This document shows positions 28,941 through 37,408 of a DNA stretch of 64,000 nucleotides, piece after piece (positions within the stretch are counted from its first letter, which is position 1; each line of letters begins with the position of its first letter). The translations under genes and the position numbers were made by a program. The notes under the pieces were generated by a model. It searched no databases. It saw only the letters and a program-made list of their open reading frames with translations, and had not been told where the DNA came from. This DNA is from Stieleria neptunia (GTDB lineage Bacteria; Planctomycetota; Planctomycetia; Pirellulales; Pirellulaceae): NCBI RefSeq assembly GCF_007754155.1, contig NZ_CP037423.1:8552938-8616937 (forward strand), written 5' to 3'.

Positions 28941-30191
28941 ATGCGATACGTAGTGACAGTCTTTTTGTGTTTCCTCATTGGCGGCTCGCTCCATGCCTTG
29001 GCCGACGAAGACCATCTCAAACTCCTTGGAGACGCGGAGGCCATTGCGGCACAATACAGAAGCTCGGCAGAGGGCTCGGACGCCAAGTCGGAGTTGAAAT
29101 CAAAGGTCAAGTCTCTGATCCAACAGAGTTTCGAGGCTAGACAGACGGCTCAGCGCAATCAGATTCAGGAAATGCGAGAAAAGCTGCGCCGGGCGGAAGA
29201 AACGCTCGAGAGCCGTGAAGTGATTAAGGACCGAATTATCGATCGCAAAGTCGAAGACCTACTGTCCGGCCAATCGGCGGATTGGAAAGCGAAGACTCCG
29301 GCCGAAGAGCAACTCTTTGACGTCATCGGCATCGGTGACATCGTCGCAGTGTATCTGCCGGGTGTCCTGCCGTTTGAGTCCGCCAAACAGGGCCCGAGTC
29401 CGCCAAAAGTCACGTTGCTCGATTCGGGCCGTCTGGTCACCGGCTTTCCTTTGGCCGTCGGCTCGGACGGCGCGATCGCGATGCCGCTGGTCGACCCGAT
29501 CGAAATCGCCGGACTGACCGTCCGTGCAGCGGAAGAAAAGATCGCAAAAAACTATCGCGACGCCGACATCCTCCGCCCCGGGAAGGCGCGTCCGCTGTTG
29601 ACGTTGATCCCAAAAGCGGAAGCGTCTCTTCGAACAAACGAGGCTCCGAAAACGATCGTTGCAAATCCGCTCGGTAACACTTCGGTATCGACCGTCACCG
29701 CCGGTGTCGCGTCATTCGAAGACACCTACGGCCGGCTCGACAAAGCAAGGGAGCTGGTCGCAGAATTTCGATCTATGCAAAAGAAGATCGACCCTTATAA
29801 GCAAATACTTGAATCAGCGAGGGTCCCGGTTGAGGAGAGAGCCAACGCTAGTCGAGCCATCTCAGGTTTTAAATCGGGACAAGCGACTGTTCGATTTCGC
29901 CTTGAGCTCAAAAAGGACTATCTCACCGACGTGATGGAACAGTTGGAAACCGAGCTTCGCTCAAAACAATCCCTGCTTGAAAAAGCGACAGGAAAACTGG
30001 CCATCACCGAAAAACTTTATACGTCAGGCACCACGACAGGCGCCGAATTATCCGATATGAAGTCCCAAGTGTTACAGTCGAAGGTGCAAGCCCAGAGTGC
30101 TGAGCTCAAATACGCCCAGTACAAGAAAATTGCCAAGCGATGGCAGGAGATCGTCGGCGACGTCCTGGACGAAGACGCGGACTCAAAATAG
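28941..30191 (+). CDS. Secreted coiled-coil protein with Wza-like polysaccharide-export domain
   Basis: 416 residues from the ATG at 28941, which begins a clear signal peptide (VVTVFLCFLIGGSLHALA); the open frame upstream overlaps kinase remnant and is not coding. Residues about 40-100 are a charged helical region. About 120-215 resemble a polysaccharide export (Wza/PF02563-like) domain: IGIGDIVAVYLPGVLP, then GFPLAVGSDGAIAMPLV and IAGLTVRAAEEKIAKNY. About 260-410 are again coiled coil (LETELRSKQSLLEKATGKL). No SLBB tandem or outer-membrane helix is obvious. It stands alone and overlaps the convergent DUF5989 gene by 9 bases. Function unknown; an envelope or exopolysaccharide role is possible. 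Confidence 0.75.
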   Translation: MRYVVTVFLCFLIGGSLHALADEDHLKLLGDAEAIAAQYRSSAEGSDAKSELKSKVKSLIQQSFEARQTAQRNQIQEMREKLRRAEETLESREVIKDRIIDRKVEDLLSGQSADWKAKTPAEEQLFDVIGIGDIVAVYLPGVLPFESAKQGPSPPKVTLLDSGRLVTGFPLAVGSDGAIAMPLVDPIEIAGLTVRAAEEKIAKNYRDADILRPGKARPLLTLIPKAEASLRTNEAPKTIVANPLGNTSVSTVTAGVASFEDTYGRLDKARELVAEFRSMQKKIDPYKQILESARVPVEERANASRAISGFKSGQATVRFRLELKKDYLTDVMEQLETELRSKQSLLEKATGKLAITEKLYTSGTTTGAELSDMKSQVLQSKVQAQSAELKYAQYKKIAKRWQEIVGDVLDEDADSK

Positions 30192-30410
30192 CGTGTAGAT
30201 GAACGGGGCGGCGGGCGAGCTGGTGACGAAGGCCAACACGACGAGCAGCAACAGCACGACCAGAATCGGCGTCAGCCACCATTTCTTGTTGTACTTCACG
30301 AACCAAACGAACTCCCGGAAAATCCCGGGATCCGCCCCATCGGCCATCGAGTCGAAGGACTCGGTGACTTCGTCTTCAGGTTTTTCGGAGGGCTTGTCGG
30401 GTGTCGTCAT
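30183..30410 (-). CDS. DUF5989 small membrane protein
   Basis: 75 residues: a polar acidic N terminus, the motif FREFVWFVKYNKKWWLTPI and one transmembrane helix (ILVVLLLLVVLAFV) with SSPAAPFIYTLF at the end. This matches DUF5989, a family found beside carbamoyltransferases and SxtJ-like proteins; that neighbourhood is repeated here. Its 3' end overlaps the convergent upstream gene by 9 bases. It lies 7 bases after the SxtJ-like stop. Function unknown. Confidence 0.88.
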   Translation of the reverse strand: MTTPDKPSEKPEDEVTESFDSMADGADPGIFREFVWFVKYNKKWWLTPILVVLLLLVVLAFVTSSPAAPFIYTLF

Positions 30411-30417
30411 CGCGGGA

Positions 30418-30810
30418 TCAAAAGGTTCGGAAATAGGATTGCGGATCGGACGGCAAGTCGATCGACCGCCAATTCGTTTTGGAATCGGACGCGTTCTTGC
30501 GGATCGATTTCCCCGTCACGCGGAACCAAATCGAGACCGGCGTGACCACTCCATAATAGACGATCGCCAACACCAGCATCGTGGCGGTCCAGCGGATCGG
30601 AAACGTGATCGCGTGGAAAAAGGCCATCCATTTCGGCTGGGACGCCGGGACGAGATAATACACCAACGCGACGAGCAACGCCGCGGCAACCAATCCGCCG
30701 GACAGCAATGGCGATGCGACCGCACGCCAAGCGATCCAAGCCAACATCGATAACGCCGCCGCGATGGCGATTCCGAAATAGCGTTGCTGGGAGGCTGTCG
30801 GTGGTTTCAT
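30418..30810 (-). CDS. SxtJ-like membrane protein
   Basis: 130 residues from the ATG at 30810 (MKPPTASQQRYFG). Three hydrophobic stretches are visible (IAAALSMLAWIAWRAV, LVAAALLVALVYYLV, ATMLVLAIVYYGVVTPVSIW), followed by a short polar C terminus (FRVTGKSIRKNASDS). The size, layout and position between carbamoyltransferase and DUF5989 fit the SxtJ family, named after a gene of the saxitoxin cluster but widespread elsewhere. A helper role for the carbamoyltransferase is often assumed; it is not proven. Confidence 0.82.
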   Translation of the reverse strand: MKPPTASQQRYFGIAIAAALSMLAWIAWRAVASPLLSGGLVAAALLVALVYYLVPASQPKWMAFFHAITFPIRWTATMLVLAIVYYGVVTPVSIWFRVTGKSIRKNASDSKTNWRSIDLPSDPQSYFRTF

Positions 30811-30960
30811 GGCCGTGTTGAGTCGTCTTTTAGGTCGGGAGAGGGCGCGGAAGAAGGGATGGCAGAATGATACGGGGGGAGGGGAGACAAGGAGACAAGG
30901 AGACAGGGAGCGGTGCGGTGCAGAGCGATAGATTTTAATAAGACCTGTGCCCCCCAGAGG

Positions 30961-31110
30961 CCACATCATCATTCTGCCACATCATCGTTCTGCCACATCA
31001 TCGTTCTGCCACATCATCGTTCTGCCACATCATCGTTCTGCCCCCATCGTTTTGCCTCCTTCGTTTTGCCTCCATCGTTCTGCCGCTATTGTCTTGCCCT
31101 TATCATTCTG
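30961..31110. repeat. Two-period tandem repeat array (5 x 16 bp then 5 x 14 bp)
   Basis: Five units of CCACATCATCGTTCTG (30961-31040; the first has ATTCTG) are followed directly by five diverged 14-bp units ending in TTCTG/TTTTG/TCTTG (31041-31110). All units share the core ATCGTTCTGCC. The last unit runs over the stop codon of the carbamoyltransferase gene on the minus strand, so the repeat supplies its final codons. Adjacent 30811-30960 has no gene but carries GGCAGAATGATACGGGG at about 30859. Confidence 0.9.
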
Positions 31111-32836
31111 TCTTCCCACCGCCCTGCCGATCCTTCACCAATAAACAATCCTCGACCACCAGCGCATCCATGTGTGTCTTCATAAAGCATCGATACGCGT
31201 CGTCCGGCGATCCGACGATCGGTTCGCCGCGGACGTTGAAACTGGTGTTGATCAGTACGGGGCATCCGGTTTGGCGGTAGAACTCCGTCAGCAAGGCCTC
31301 GAATCGCGGATTCTTTTCCTTGTCAACAGTTTGCACTCGGGCCGATCCGTCGACGTGGGTGACTGCCGGCAGCGCGTCGGATTTCGTTTGACAGACCACC
31401 AACATGTACGGGCTGGTCTGACCCTCGGCCAACTCAAAATAGTCGCCGACGTGATCGAGCAGAACGGCGGGCGCGAAAGGCCGGAACGATTCACGAAACT
31501 TGATCTTCAAATTCATCGTCGACTGCATGTCGCTGCAGCGTGGGTCACCGAGGATACTGCGGTTGCCCAGCGCCCGCGGGCCGAATTCCGCACGACCGGC
31601 ATACCGTCCCACCACCAGCCCCTCGGCCAACAGCGCGGCCGTCCGTCGATCGAGTTCGGCGGGATCGGAGATCACTTCATAGACCGCATCCTGCCGATCG
31701 AGCGCCGACTGCACCTGATCGCTCGACGACGCCGGCCCGAGCAGGCTGCCGCCTTGCGAGTCGCTTGCGGCCGCTTGCCGCTGCTTGTCGAGCAATTGAT
31801 GCCAGATGAATTGGGCGACACCCAACGCGCCGCCGGCGTCACCCGCGGCCGGTTGGATCCAGATCGAATCGAAGGGGCCTTCGCGAAGCACGCGTCCATT
31901 GGCGACACAGTTGAGCGCGACGCCACCGGCCAAGCACAAGTTGGTGGACTTTGTTTTTTCGTACAGATGCCGTGCCGAACGCAAAACGATCTCTTCGGTC
32001 ACGACTTGCACCGAAGCGGCCAAATCACGATCCAGATCCTCGATCTCGCTGTCTCGCTGCCGCGGAGGCCGCCCGAACAATCGATGAAACTTGGGCGTGG
32101 TCATTCGCAAGGACTGACAGTAGCCGAAGTAGTCGAGATTCAAGTGGAACGAACCGTCATCATGAATCGTCAGCAGCCGATCCTTGATCACGTCGGCGTA
32201 CTTCGGTTGCCCGTAGGGCGCCAGTCCCATCAATTTGTATTCGCCGGAATTGACTCGAAAACCGCAGTAGTACGTGAACGCGGAGTACAGCAATCCAAGC
32301 GAGTGGGGGAAGCGGATTTCATCGGTCAGCTGGATCTTGTTTCCCCGTCCGATGCCCATCGTGGTCGTGGCCCATTCACCGACGCCGTCCATCGTCAGGA
32401 TCGCGGCCTGATCAAAGGGCGATGGAAAGAACGCGCTGGCGGCGTGAGACTGGTGGTGCTGACAGAACGCGATGCGGCGTTTGAACTCGTTGCCCAGGCC
32501 GCGCCGGATCTCACGTCTCAGATGCAGCTTCTCCGTCATCCACGCGGGCATCGCTTTCCAAAACGAACGAAATCCCTGCGGCGCGAACGACAGATACGTC
32601 TCCAACAGTCGGTCGAATTTCAACAGCGGCTTTTCGTAGAAACCGACATGGTCCAAGTCGTCGGCGTTGATCCCGGCCTGCTGTAAACAAAACTCGATCG
32701 CGTGGACGGGAAACGCGGCGTCATGCTTTTTGCGAGTGAAACGTTCTTCCTGTGCCGCGGCAATGATCTCGCCATCGATCAAAAGGACCGCGGCGGAATC
32801 GTGATAGAAAGCGGACAGACCCAGAATTGCCGTCAT
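31103..32836 (-). CDS. Carbamoyltransferase (NodU/CmcH/TobZ family)
   Basis: 577 residues. The N-terminal Kae1-like domain starts ILGLSAFYHDSAAVLLIDGE and carries the metal-binding HHQSHAASAFFPSPF motif and ILTMDGVGEWATT. The C-terminal domain has VVGRYAGRAEFGPRALGNRS and KFRESFRPFAPAVL. Family members move carbamoyl from carbamoyl phosphate to a hydroxyl of a sugar, antibiotic or glycan by way of carbamoyl adenylate. The substrate here is unknown. Its start overlaps the end of the MfnE-like gene by about 4 bases, and SxtJ-like and DUF5989 genes follow, so the three likely act together in glycan or envelope modification. Confidence 0.93.
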   Translation of the reverse strand: MTAILGLSAFYHDSAAVLLIDGEIIAAAQEERFTRKKHDAAFPVHAIEFCLQQAGINADDLDHVGFYEKPLLKFDRLLETYLSFAPQGFRSFWKAMPAWMTEKLHLRREIRRGLGNEFKRRIAFCQHHQSHAASAFFPSPFDQAAILTMDGVGEWATTTMGIGRGNKIQLTDEIRFPHSLGLLYSAFTYYCGFRVNSGEYKLMGLAPYGQPKYADVIKDRLLTIHDDGSFHLNLDYFGYCQSLRMTTPKFHRLFGRPPRQRDSEIEDLDRDLAASVQVVTEEIVLRSARHLYEKTKSTNLCLAGGVALNCVANGRVLREGPFDSIWIQPAAGDAGGALGVAQFIWHQLLDKQRQAAASDSQGGSLLGPASSSDQVQSALDRQDAVYEVISDPAELDRRTAALLAEGLVVGRYAGRAEFGPRALGNRSILGDPRCSDMQSTMNLKIKFRESFRPFAPAVLLDHVGDYFELAEGQTSPYMLVVCQTKSDALPAVTHVDGSARVQTVDKEKNPRFEALLTEFYRQTGCPVLINTSFNVRGEPIVGSPDDAYRCFMKTHMDALVVEDCLLVKDRQGGGKTE

Positions 32837-33408
32837 CGATCGGCCTCGGCGGCAAGGTTGACAAAGCGAACCGGCGGCAACCGGTCGGCCAGCATCGGCA
32901 GAGCGGCATCGACAACCCCTTGCCGGGCCAATTCGGACAGCGAACGCGACGTGTCGACGTCACAGGATTTTAGCAGCACCAGCTCATCGGCACCGATCAA
33001 AATGGACAACCAACCCGCGATCGCGTCGGTCGTCGTCGTCCAATCTTCGGGCAAGGGCGACGGTGTCGCGGCATGATAAAACGCATCGACCGCGACCAGA
33101 TGGTGGTGACACTCGGGAAAACGTCTCAGTCGCTCAAATTGCTCGGGGGTCGATTCAATGTGCCAGCCGCTCAGTTGCGGGGCCAACCACTCGAACGTCG
33201 TCCGCAGCAGTCCGACACATTGCCAATGCAGCCAGCTCGATGGGCTGGGGAAGGCAGCATCCAAACGACGCACCGCATCGATCAATTCACCGCCACCGAC
33301 AATCCCGATCGTTTGTGCGGGCGGTTGTCTCACGGCCCATGCCTGAATCGAATCCGAGAGCGCGTCTCGCAACAACAGACTCCCGCCGATTTTGATGACA
33401 CGTCGCAT
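32833..33408 (-). CDS. Amino-acid-kinase-fold protein, MfnE-like
   Basis: 191 residues, shorter than most amino acid kinases. KIGGSLL at the N terminus and VGGGELIDAVR form the phosphate-binding loops; TTTDAIAGWLSILIGADELVLLKS matches the nucleotide-binding part, cited here as DAIAGWLSILIGADELVLL. The closest named family I recognise is MfnE, which phosphorylates aminomethyl-furan-methyl phosphate in methanofuran synthesis. The two genes before it resemble MfnF and MfnD, which supports the call. The terminal GVVDAALPMLADRLPPV is typical of this small subgroup. Start at 33408 is the only sensible one. Confidence 0.75.
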   Translation of the reverse strand: MRRVIKIGGSLLLRDALSDSIQAWAVRQPPAQTIGIVGGGELIDAVRRLDAAFPSPSSWLHWQCVGLLRTTFEWLAPQLSGWHIESTPEQFERLRRFPECHHHLVAVDAFYHAATPSPLPEDWTTTTDAIAGWLSILIGADELVLLKSCDVDTSRSLSELARQGVVDAALPMLADRLPPVRFVNLAAEADR

Positions 33409-33504
33409 GGATGTTGGAGGCAGTGGAAAAGGTGGCGGCGGTCCGCGGAATCACGTCGGCAGGGTCCGCGCGGGCAGTCGGGTTTGGATGGACAGGCTAG
33501 AAGC

Positions 33505-34521
33505 CTATCCCACAAGGTGGGCGACCGCAAAGGCGGGTGCGCACCGCGAGACCGCCTCACCCAACGTCGCCGGAAGTGAAATCCGTTGGCGGCTGTCGAT
33601 GTCGGTGGGCAGCAAATCGCTGCAGTGCCCGCTGACGACCAGTGGGCCGTGGCCGCCCAACGCCGCAATCGCCTCGGCTACCAGGGTTCGCGCCTGATCG
33701 TGGACTTGCTTTGCCAATCGTTTCGCGGTTTCCAAGTCAACGGTTCGGTGGTCCAGTCCGATCATGCGTGCGATTCGGTTGGCGGCATGAAAGGCGTCGC
33801 GTGGTTTGCCATCGGCGCTGCGGCAATCCGACGCGTCGCTAGGTTGGTATCCCAACAGCAATCGCACGTCATCCATCGTGGCAAACACTTCACGCATCAC
33901 CGCAACGGGACGCCCCTGCCAATCCAGGTGATCGACCAACGCACAGACCGGGGTTCGCCCGCCGCCAAGGTAAACGAGTGATCCTTCGGACAACCGCTCA
34001 AAATCGGTCCGGCTGGGGGTTGCAATCCTACCGTCACCGAGCGGAATCAGATCGGTGGTCGTGGACCCGATATCGACCAGCAACCCGCCGCCGGACAACT
34101 GCGGTGCAAATCGCCGGGCGACCCAATGTGCCAGCGCATGCCAATTGGCTGCGGCTACCAGGTCGACGTGCTCCATGGCCCACGCCGCCGAATGAAATTG
34201 CCCATCGACGGCATAAAACTCGGGCGACGACCAGCCGCATTGCTTCGCCGCCCGACAGACCTGATCGACGATGTGTTGCACGCCGACGCAACGATCGAGA
34301 AAACAATCCGCCAGCTCGCCGGTCATTGTCACCACCACGCGTGAGGAATCGGGGTAGGCGGCGAAGTCGCTTTTGAGTTGGCCGGCGAGATCATCTGGAC
34401 GCATCCAAAGCGGAAACTCGACCGACGACACGTGGCCTTGCGTGTCGGCGTATTTCAGGTTCGCGCCGCCGATGTCGACGCCCAGCGTCACAGCGTCCGA
34501 AGCGGGAGGGAGATTCGACAT
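33505..34521 (-). CDS. Hydantoinase/oxoprolinase-family protein, MfnF-like
   Basis: 338 residues with an ASKHA-type fold: VTLGVDIGGANLKYAD at the N terminus, GGGLLVDIGSTTTDLIPL in the middle and GGHGPLVVSGHCSDLL near the end. This architecture is that of MfnF, which condenses the furan phosphate with glutamyl-tyramine in methanofuran synthesis, and of the related orf in bacterial tetrahydromethanopterin/methylofuran clusters. It lies between MfnD-like and MfnE-like genes on the same strand. The C1 enzymes themselves (Fhc, Mch, Fae) are not in this window. Confidence 0.8.
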   Translation of the reverse strand: MSNLPPASDAVTLGVDIGGANLKYADTQGHVSSVEFPLWMRPDDLAGQLKSDFAAYPDSSRVVVTMTGELADCFLDRCVGVQHIVDQVCRAAKQCGWSSPEFYAVDGQFHSAAWAMEHVDLVAAANWHALAHWVARRFAPQLSGGGLLVDIGSTTTDLIPLGDGRIATPSRTDFERLSEGSLVYLGGGRTPVCALVDHLDWQGRPVAVMREVFATMDDVRLLLGYQPSDASDCRSADGKPRDAFHAANRIARMIGLDHRTVDLETAKRLAKQVHDQARTLVAEAIAALGGHGPLVVSGHCSDLLPTDIDSRQRISLPATLGEAVSRCAPAFAVAHLVG

Positions 34522-34548
34522 GGATTGCGCGGGAGCGAGAAAGAACGA

Positions 34549-34607
34549 GTGGGATAGGCTTCCAGGCTCGTCATTTCAGCAGCGACAAGCCTGGAAGCCT
34601 ATCCCAC
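34549..34607. repeat. Inverted repeat, GGGATAGGCTTCCAGG family
   Basis: Arms GTGGGATAGGCTTCCAGG (34549-34566) and CCTGGAAGCCTATCCCAC (34590-34607), 18 bp exact, 23-base loop, in the short gap between the MfnD-like and MfnF-like genes. Single arms of the same word occur at 33497-33514 and 37537-37590, and a longer pair at 57069-57127. Confidence 0.85.
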
Positions 34608-34610
34608 AAA

Positions 34611-35627
34611 TCACACCGTCTGCGGCGAGTCGATTTTCACTCTGCCGTCGGCCGTCCAATGGACCGAGTTCACGCTGGCCTTGCAACTGACCGGCCCGGT
34701 TTCGATGTCGAACAGTCGCGCGGCGAGATTGCCATGAATCATCTCCCGCAAACCGACGTATGAAGTCGTCAGCCGGGGATTGATTTCGATGATGTAGTCG
34801 TCGCTGGGCGTTTCGCCCAAGATCAAATCCAGGCCGACGAAGCCGCGCGCGGTCGGCGGCATCGCGGCGATCGCTCTGGCGGCCAACGCGGTGGCACGCC
34901 GCTGGGCGTTGTTGTTCAGCGGTCCGCAACCGCCGACGTACTCACACATCCCGTCGCTGATCTGTTGGGACACCGCCGGCAGGAACGTCTGGTAGTTGCC
35001 AGAGGAAAGCAGTGAGATTGAGATGCTGCGGCCGGGGACCCAGCCTTGCATTAGCAAACTTTTATTGAGTGTTTTGCGGGCTTCGCGAAAATCGTCGAAG
35101 GTCGCGATCGCGAGCGTGCCGCAACCGTCGCGCGGTTTGACGACAAATCGATCGCAGCCGGCCACCACGCCCACCATCCGTTCGTCACCGACGGCGATGT
35201 AGGGCGGATGCGCGACACCGGAACTGTGCAACACCTGGGCGGTCAGCAGTTTATCGCTGGCCACGCGAAGAAAATCACCGCTGCCGGCGATCACCTCGAC
35301 GCCACTGCTGCGCAACGATGCCACCCCCTTGGCCAGCAAGCCGTCACTTTCCGGCGCGATGATCAAGGCCGCGTCACAATCCTTGGCGGCGGCAACCCAC
35401 TGCGCCCAGAGCGGACGCTCGGCATCAAAGGCAACGGTCTGCGTGGCGTTGACCGAAACTTCGAAACGGTCTTCGAGGATGACCGTCGTTTCAGAGAACG
35501 CCGAAAGGTCTTCCACCAAAGCGCGAAGCATCGCCTCCCCTTCCTTCCGCAAAGAAGGCGGGATCTGGTCGATCGCCTGATCCGCGACGCCGCCGCCGCA
35601 GATGTATTCTCCGACGAAAACCTTCAA
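34611..35627 (-). CDS. ATP-grasp ligase, MfnD-like (tyramine-glutamate ligase type)
   Basis: 338 residues. N terminus MKVFVGEYICGGG; central ATP-grasp segment with FVVKPRDGCGTLAIATFDDF and LLMQGWVPGRSISISLLSSG; metal-binding end FVGLDLILGETPSDDYIIEINPRLTTSYVGLR, cited here as VGLDLIL and YIIEINPRLTTSYVGLR. These are the features of the MfnD-type ATP-grasp proteins, which attach glutamate to tyramine in methanofuran synthesis. It begins 11 bases after the SufT-like stop, suggesting co-transcription with the suf genes. The acceptor in bacteria may be tyrosine-derived, as in methylofuran; this is inference. Confidence 0.8.
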   Translation of the reverse strand: MKVFVGEYICGGGVADQAIDQIPPSLRKEGEAMLRALVEDLSAFSETTVILEDRFEVSVNATQTVAFDAERPLWAQWVAAAKDCDAALIIAPESDGLLAKGVASLRSSGVEVIAGSGDFLRVASDKLLTAQVLHSSGVAHPPYIAVGDERMVGVVAGCDRFVVKPRDGCGTLAIATFDDFREARKTLNKSLLMQGWVPGRSISISLLSSGNYQTFLPAVSQQISDGMCEYVGGCGPLNNNAQRRATALAARAIAAMPPTARGFVGLDLILGETPSDDYIIEINPRLTTSYVGLREMIHGNLAARLFDIETGPVSCKASVNSVHWTADGRVKIDSPQTV

Positions 35628-35638
35628 GTCACAATCCC

Positions 35639-35959
35639 TTAAAAAATGCCCAAATGATCACGTGCTTCGTCCGTCATCCGGTCCGGCGACCACGCCGGTT
35701 CCATCACAACCTTGACTTCACACGCATCCACTTCCTCAAGTTCCTCGGCAGCCGCTTTCGTCCCGGCAACCAATTGTGGCCCCGCGGGACACATCGGACT
35801 GGTCATCGTCATCTCGATCGTCACGTCGTGACGCCCGTCTTCCTTCTCGTCGCCGATCGCGACGACATAGATCAGCCCCAGGTCCACAATGTTAACGTAT
35901 AACTCGGGATCGATCACCTGCTTGAGCGATTCGCGAACCTTGTCTTCGGCAAGTGCCAT
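35639..35959 (-). CDS. SufT/MIP18-family (DUF59) Fe-S assembly protein
   Basis: 106 residues. The MIP18 signature is clear: VIDPELYVNIVDLGLIY, then MTMTSPMCPAGPQL with the conserved Cys, and VVMEPAWSPDRMTDEAR. SufT-type proteins help mature Fe-S proteins and are often encoded in suf operons, as here after sufD. It is 129 bases from sufD and 11 bases ahead of the MfnD-like gene. Confidence 0.92.
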   Translation of the reverse strand: MALAEDKVRESLKQVIDPELYVNIVDLGLIYVVAIGDEKEDGRHDVTIEMTMTSPMCPAGPQLVAGTKAAAEELEEVDACEVKVVMEPAWSPDRMTDEARDHLGIF

Positions 35960-35984
35960 GTCTTCTTTCCGGGCGATTTAGGTT

Positions 35985-36083
35985 TCGGGTTTTAGGTTCC
36001 AAGTTTCAGGTTTCAAGTTTCAGGTTTCAATCTGTGGGGTCTCATGCTGGAACATGAAACACGGAACTTGAAACTTGAAACTA
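35985..36083. repeat. GTTTCA/GAAACT heptamer repeats
   Basis: Between sufD and the SufT gene, (A/G)GTTTCA-type units repeat about five times at 35985-36031 (AAGTTTCAGGTTTCAAGTTT) and their complement TTGAAACTTGAAACT lies at 36069-36083. The two halves can fold into a hairpin. The complement ends next to the sufD stop region. Confidence 0.7.
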
Positions 36084-36088
36084 AATTC

Positions 36089-37408
36089 TTATTCGTATTC
36101 TCGGACTTGTCGGGCGATGGCCGCTCCGAGGGCTTCTCGCACGCTTTCGATCGTGATCCGGTCGAAAATCTGCTGAAAGAACCCGGTCACAATCATACGG
36201 GTTGCTTCCTTTCGAGTAAAACCGCGGCAACGGGCATAGAAGATTTGATCCTCGTCGACTTTGGACGTCGTGCTGCCGTGGGTGCAACGGACATCGTCCG
36301 CTTCGATCTCCAATCCCGGGATGGAATCCGCCCGGGCGTGGTTGGACAGCACCAGATTGTCATTTCGCTGGTACCCGTCGGTCTTTTGGGCCGCCGGATC
36401 GACCTTGATCATCCCCCGCCAGACGGTGCGACTCTTGTCCTGCTGGGCCGCCTTGTACAGGAAATCGCTTCGGCAGCTCTCCGCCTTGTGGTGCTGCAGG
36501 GTGTGGTAGGCCAGATGCTGGCGGCCTTCGGTGAACATCACGCCGTTGACTTGGCTGTGGGCCCCCGCACCGACCAGATCGACCGACTGGTTGACTTTGG
36601 AAAGCGACGATCCCATCGCCGCGATCGTCCACTGCAGCGAGCAATCGCGGTCGACCACCGCTTTTTGCTGGGCGAAATGGTAGGTCTTGTGCCCCCACTC
36701 CTGCAGATTGACGTAACGAAGGTTCGATCCCGGTTTCTGCACCAACTCGATCGACCCCAGATGCAGCCCGGCACCACCCGCGTCGGTGCTGTTGGACTCG
36801 TGCAGCAAGGTGGCTTCGGCACCATCCTCCAGGACCACCAGCGTGTGCGTCGTGTCGGTGCCGCCGTCGGTCAAAATCGACCCGATGTGCAGCGGACGAT
36901 CGACGACCACACCGCGGGGCACGTACAGGAACTGCCCGCCGGACATGAACGCCGCATGCAGCGCGGCAAATTTGTCGTGATCGGAATCAAAGGCCGTGAA
37001 CAAGTACGGACGAACGAGTTCGGGGTGCGACTGGGCCAATTTTGAAAGGCTGCCGAAGACGACACCCTTGGCCGCCAAATCTTCATCCAGCGACTCCTTC
37101 GTGATGCAACCGTCGACGGTCTCGATCCGGCCGCCCAACGCGACACCTTCGACCAACTGGTGCAGCCGCTCGGTTTCGGCCAGATCACAGTCGGCCGGAT
37201 CCAGCACGGGCAACCCAAATTTGCCGAGCTGGAAGGTGCGGATGTCGGTTCGAATCCACTCTTCGTGGCGACGCTCGGGCCAACTCATCGCCTCGGCGTG
37301 TTCAAACGCTTCGCGACGCAACGTCGTCAACCAATCCGGCTCGGACTGGCTGGCAAGCAAGGCGTCAAACCCGGCGGCATCAAAAGCGTGTGTGATGGTT
37401 TGTGACAT
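36089..37408 (-). CDS. sufD: Fe-S cluster assembly protein SufD
   Basis: 439 residues. The N-terminal part has EAMSWPERRHEEWIRTDIR, and the C-terminal core has the SufBD beta-helix features ending in CTHGSTTSKVDEDQIFYARCRGF and the helical tail. It pairs with SufB in the SufBC2D scaffold that builds Fe-S clusters. It lies 192 bases after sufB, a gap filled by palindromic repeats. Confidence 0.95.
   Translation of the reverse strand: MSQTITHAFDAAGFDALLASQSEPDWLTTLRREAFEHAEAMSWPERRHEEWIRTDIRTFQLGKFGLPVLDPADCDLAETERLHQLVEGVALGGRIETVDGCITKESLDEDLAAKGVVFGSLSKLAQSHPELVRPYLFTAFDSDHDKFAALHAAFMSGGQFLYVPRGVVVDRPLHIGSILTDGGTDTTHTLVVLEDGAEATLLHESNSTDAGGAGLHLGSIELVQKPGSNLRYVNLQEWGHKTYHFAQQKAVVDRDCSLQWTIAAMGSSLSKVNQSVDLVGAGAHSQVNGVMFTEGRQHLAYHTLQHHKAESCRSDFLYKAAQQDKSRTVWRGMIKVDPAAQKTDGYQRNDNLVLSNHARADSIPGLEIEADDVRCTHGSTTSKVDEDQIFYARCRGFTRKEATRMIVTGFFQQIFDRITIESVREALGAAIARQVREYE

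Noticed and set aside
30961..31110. CRISPR array
   Set aside because: Units are directly adjacent with no spacers, and no cas gene is present. The same applies to 63435-63524 and to the 191-bp repeats.
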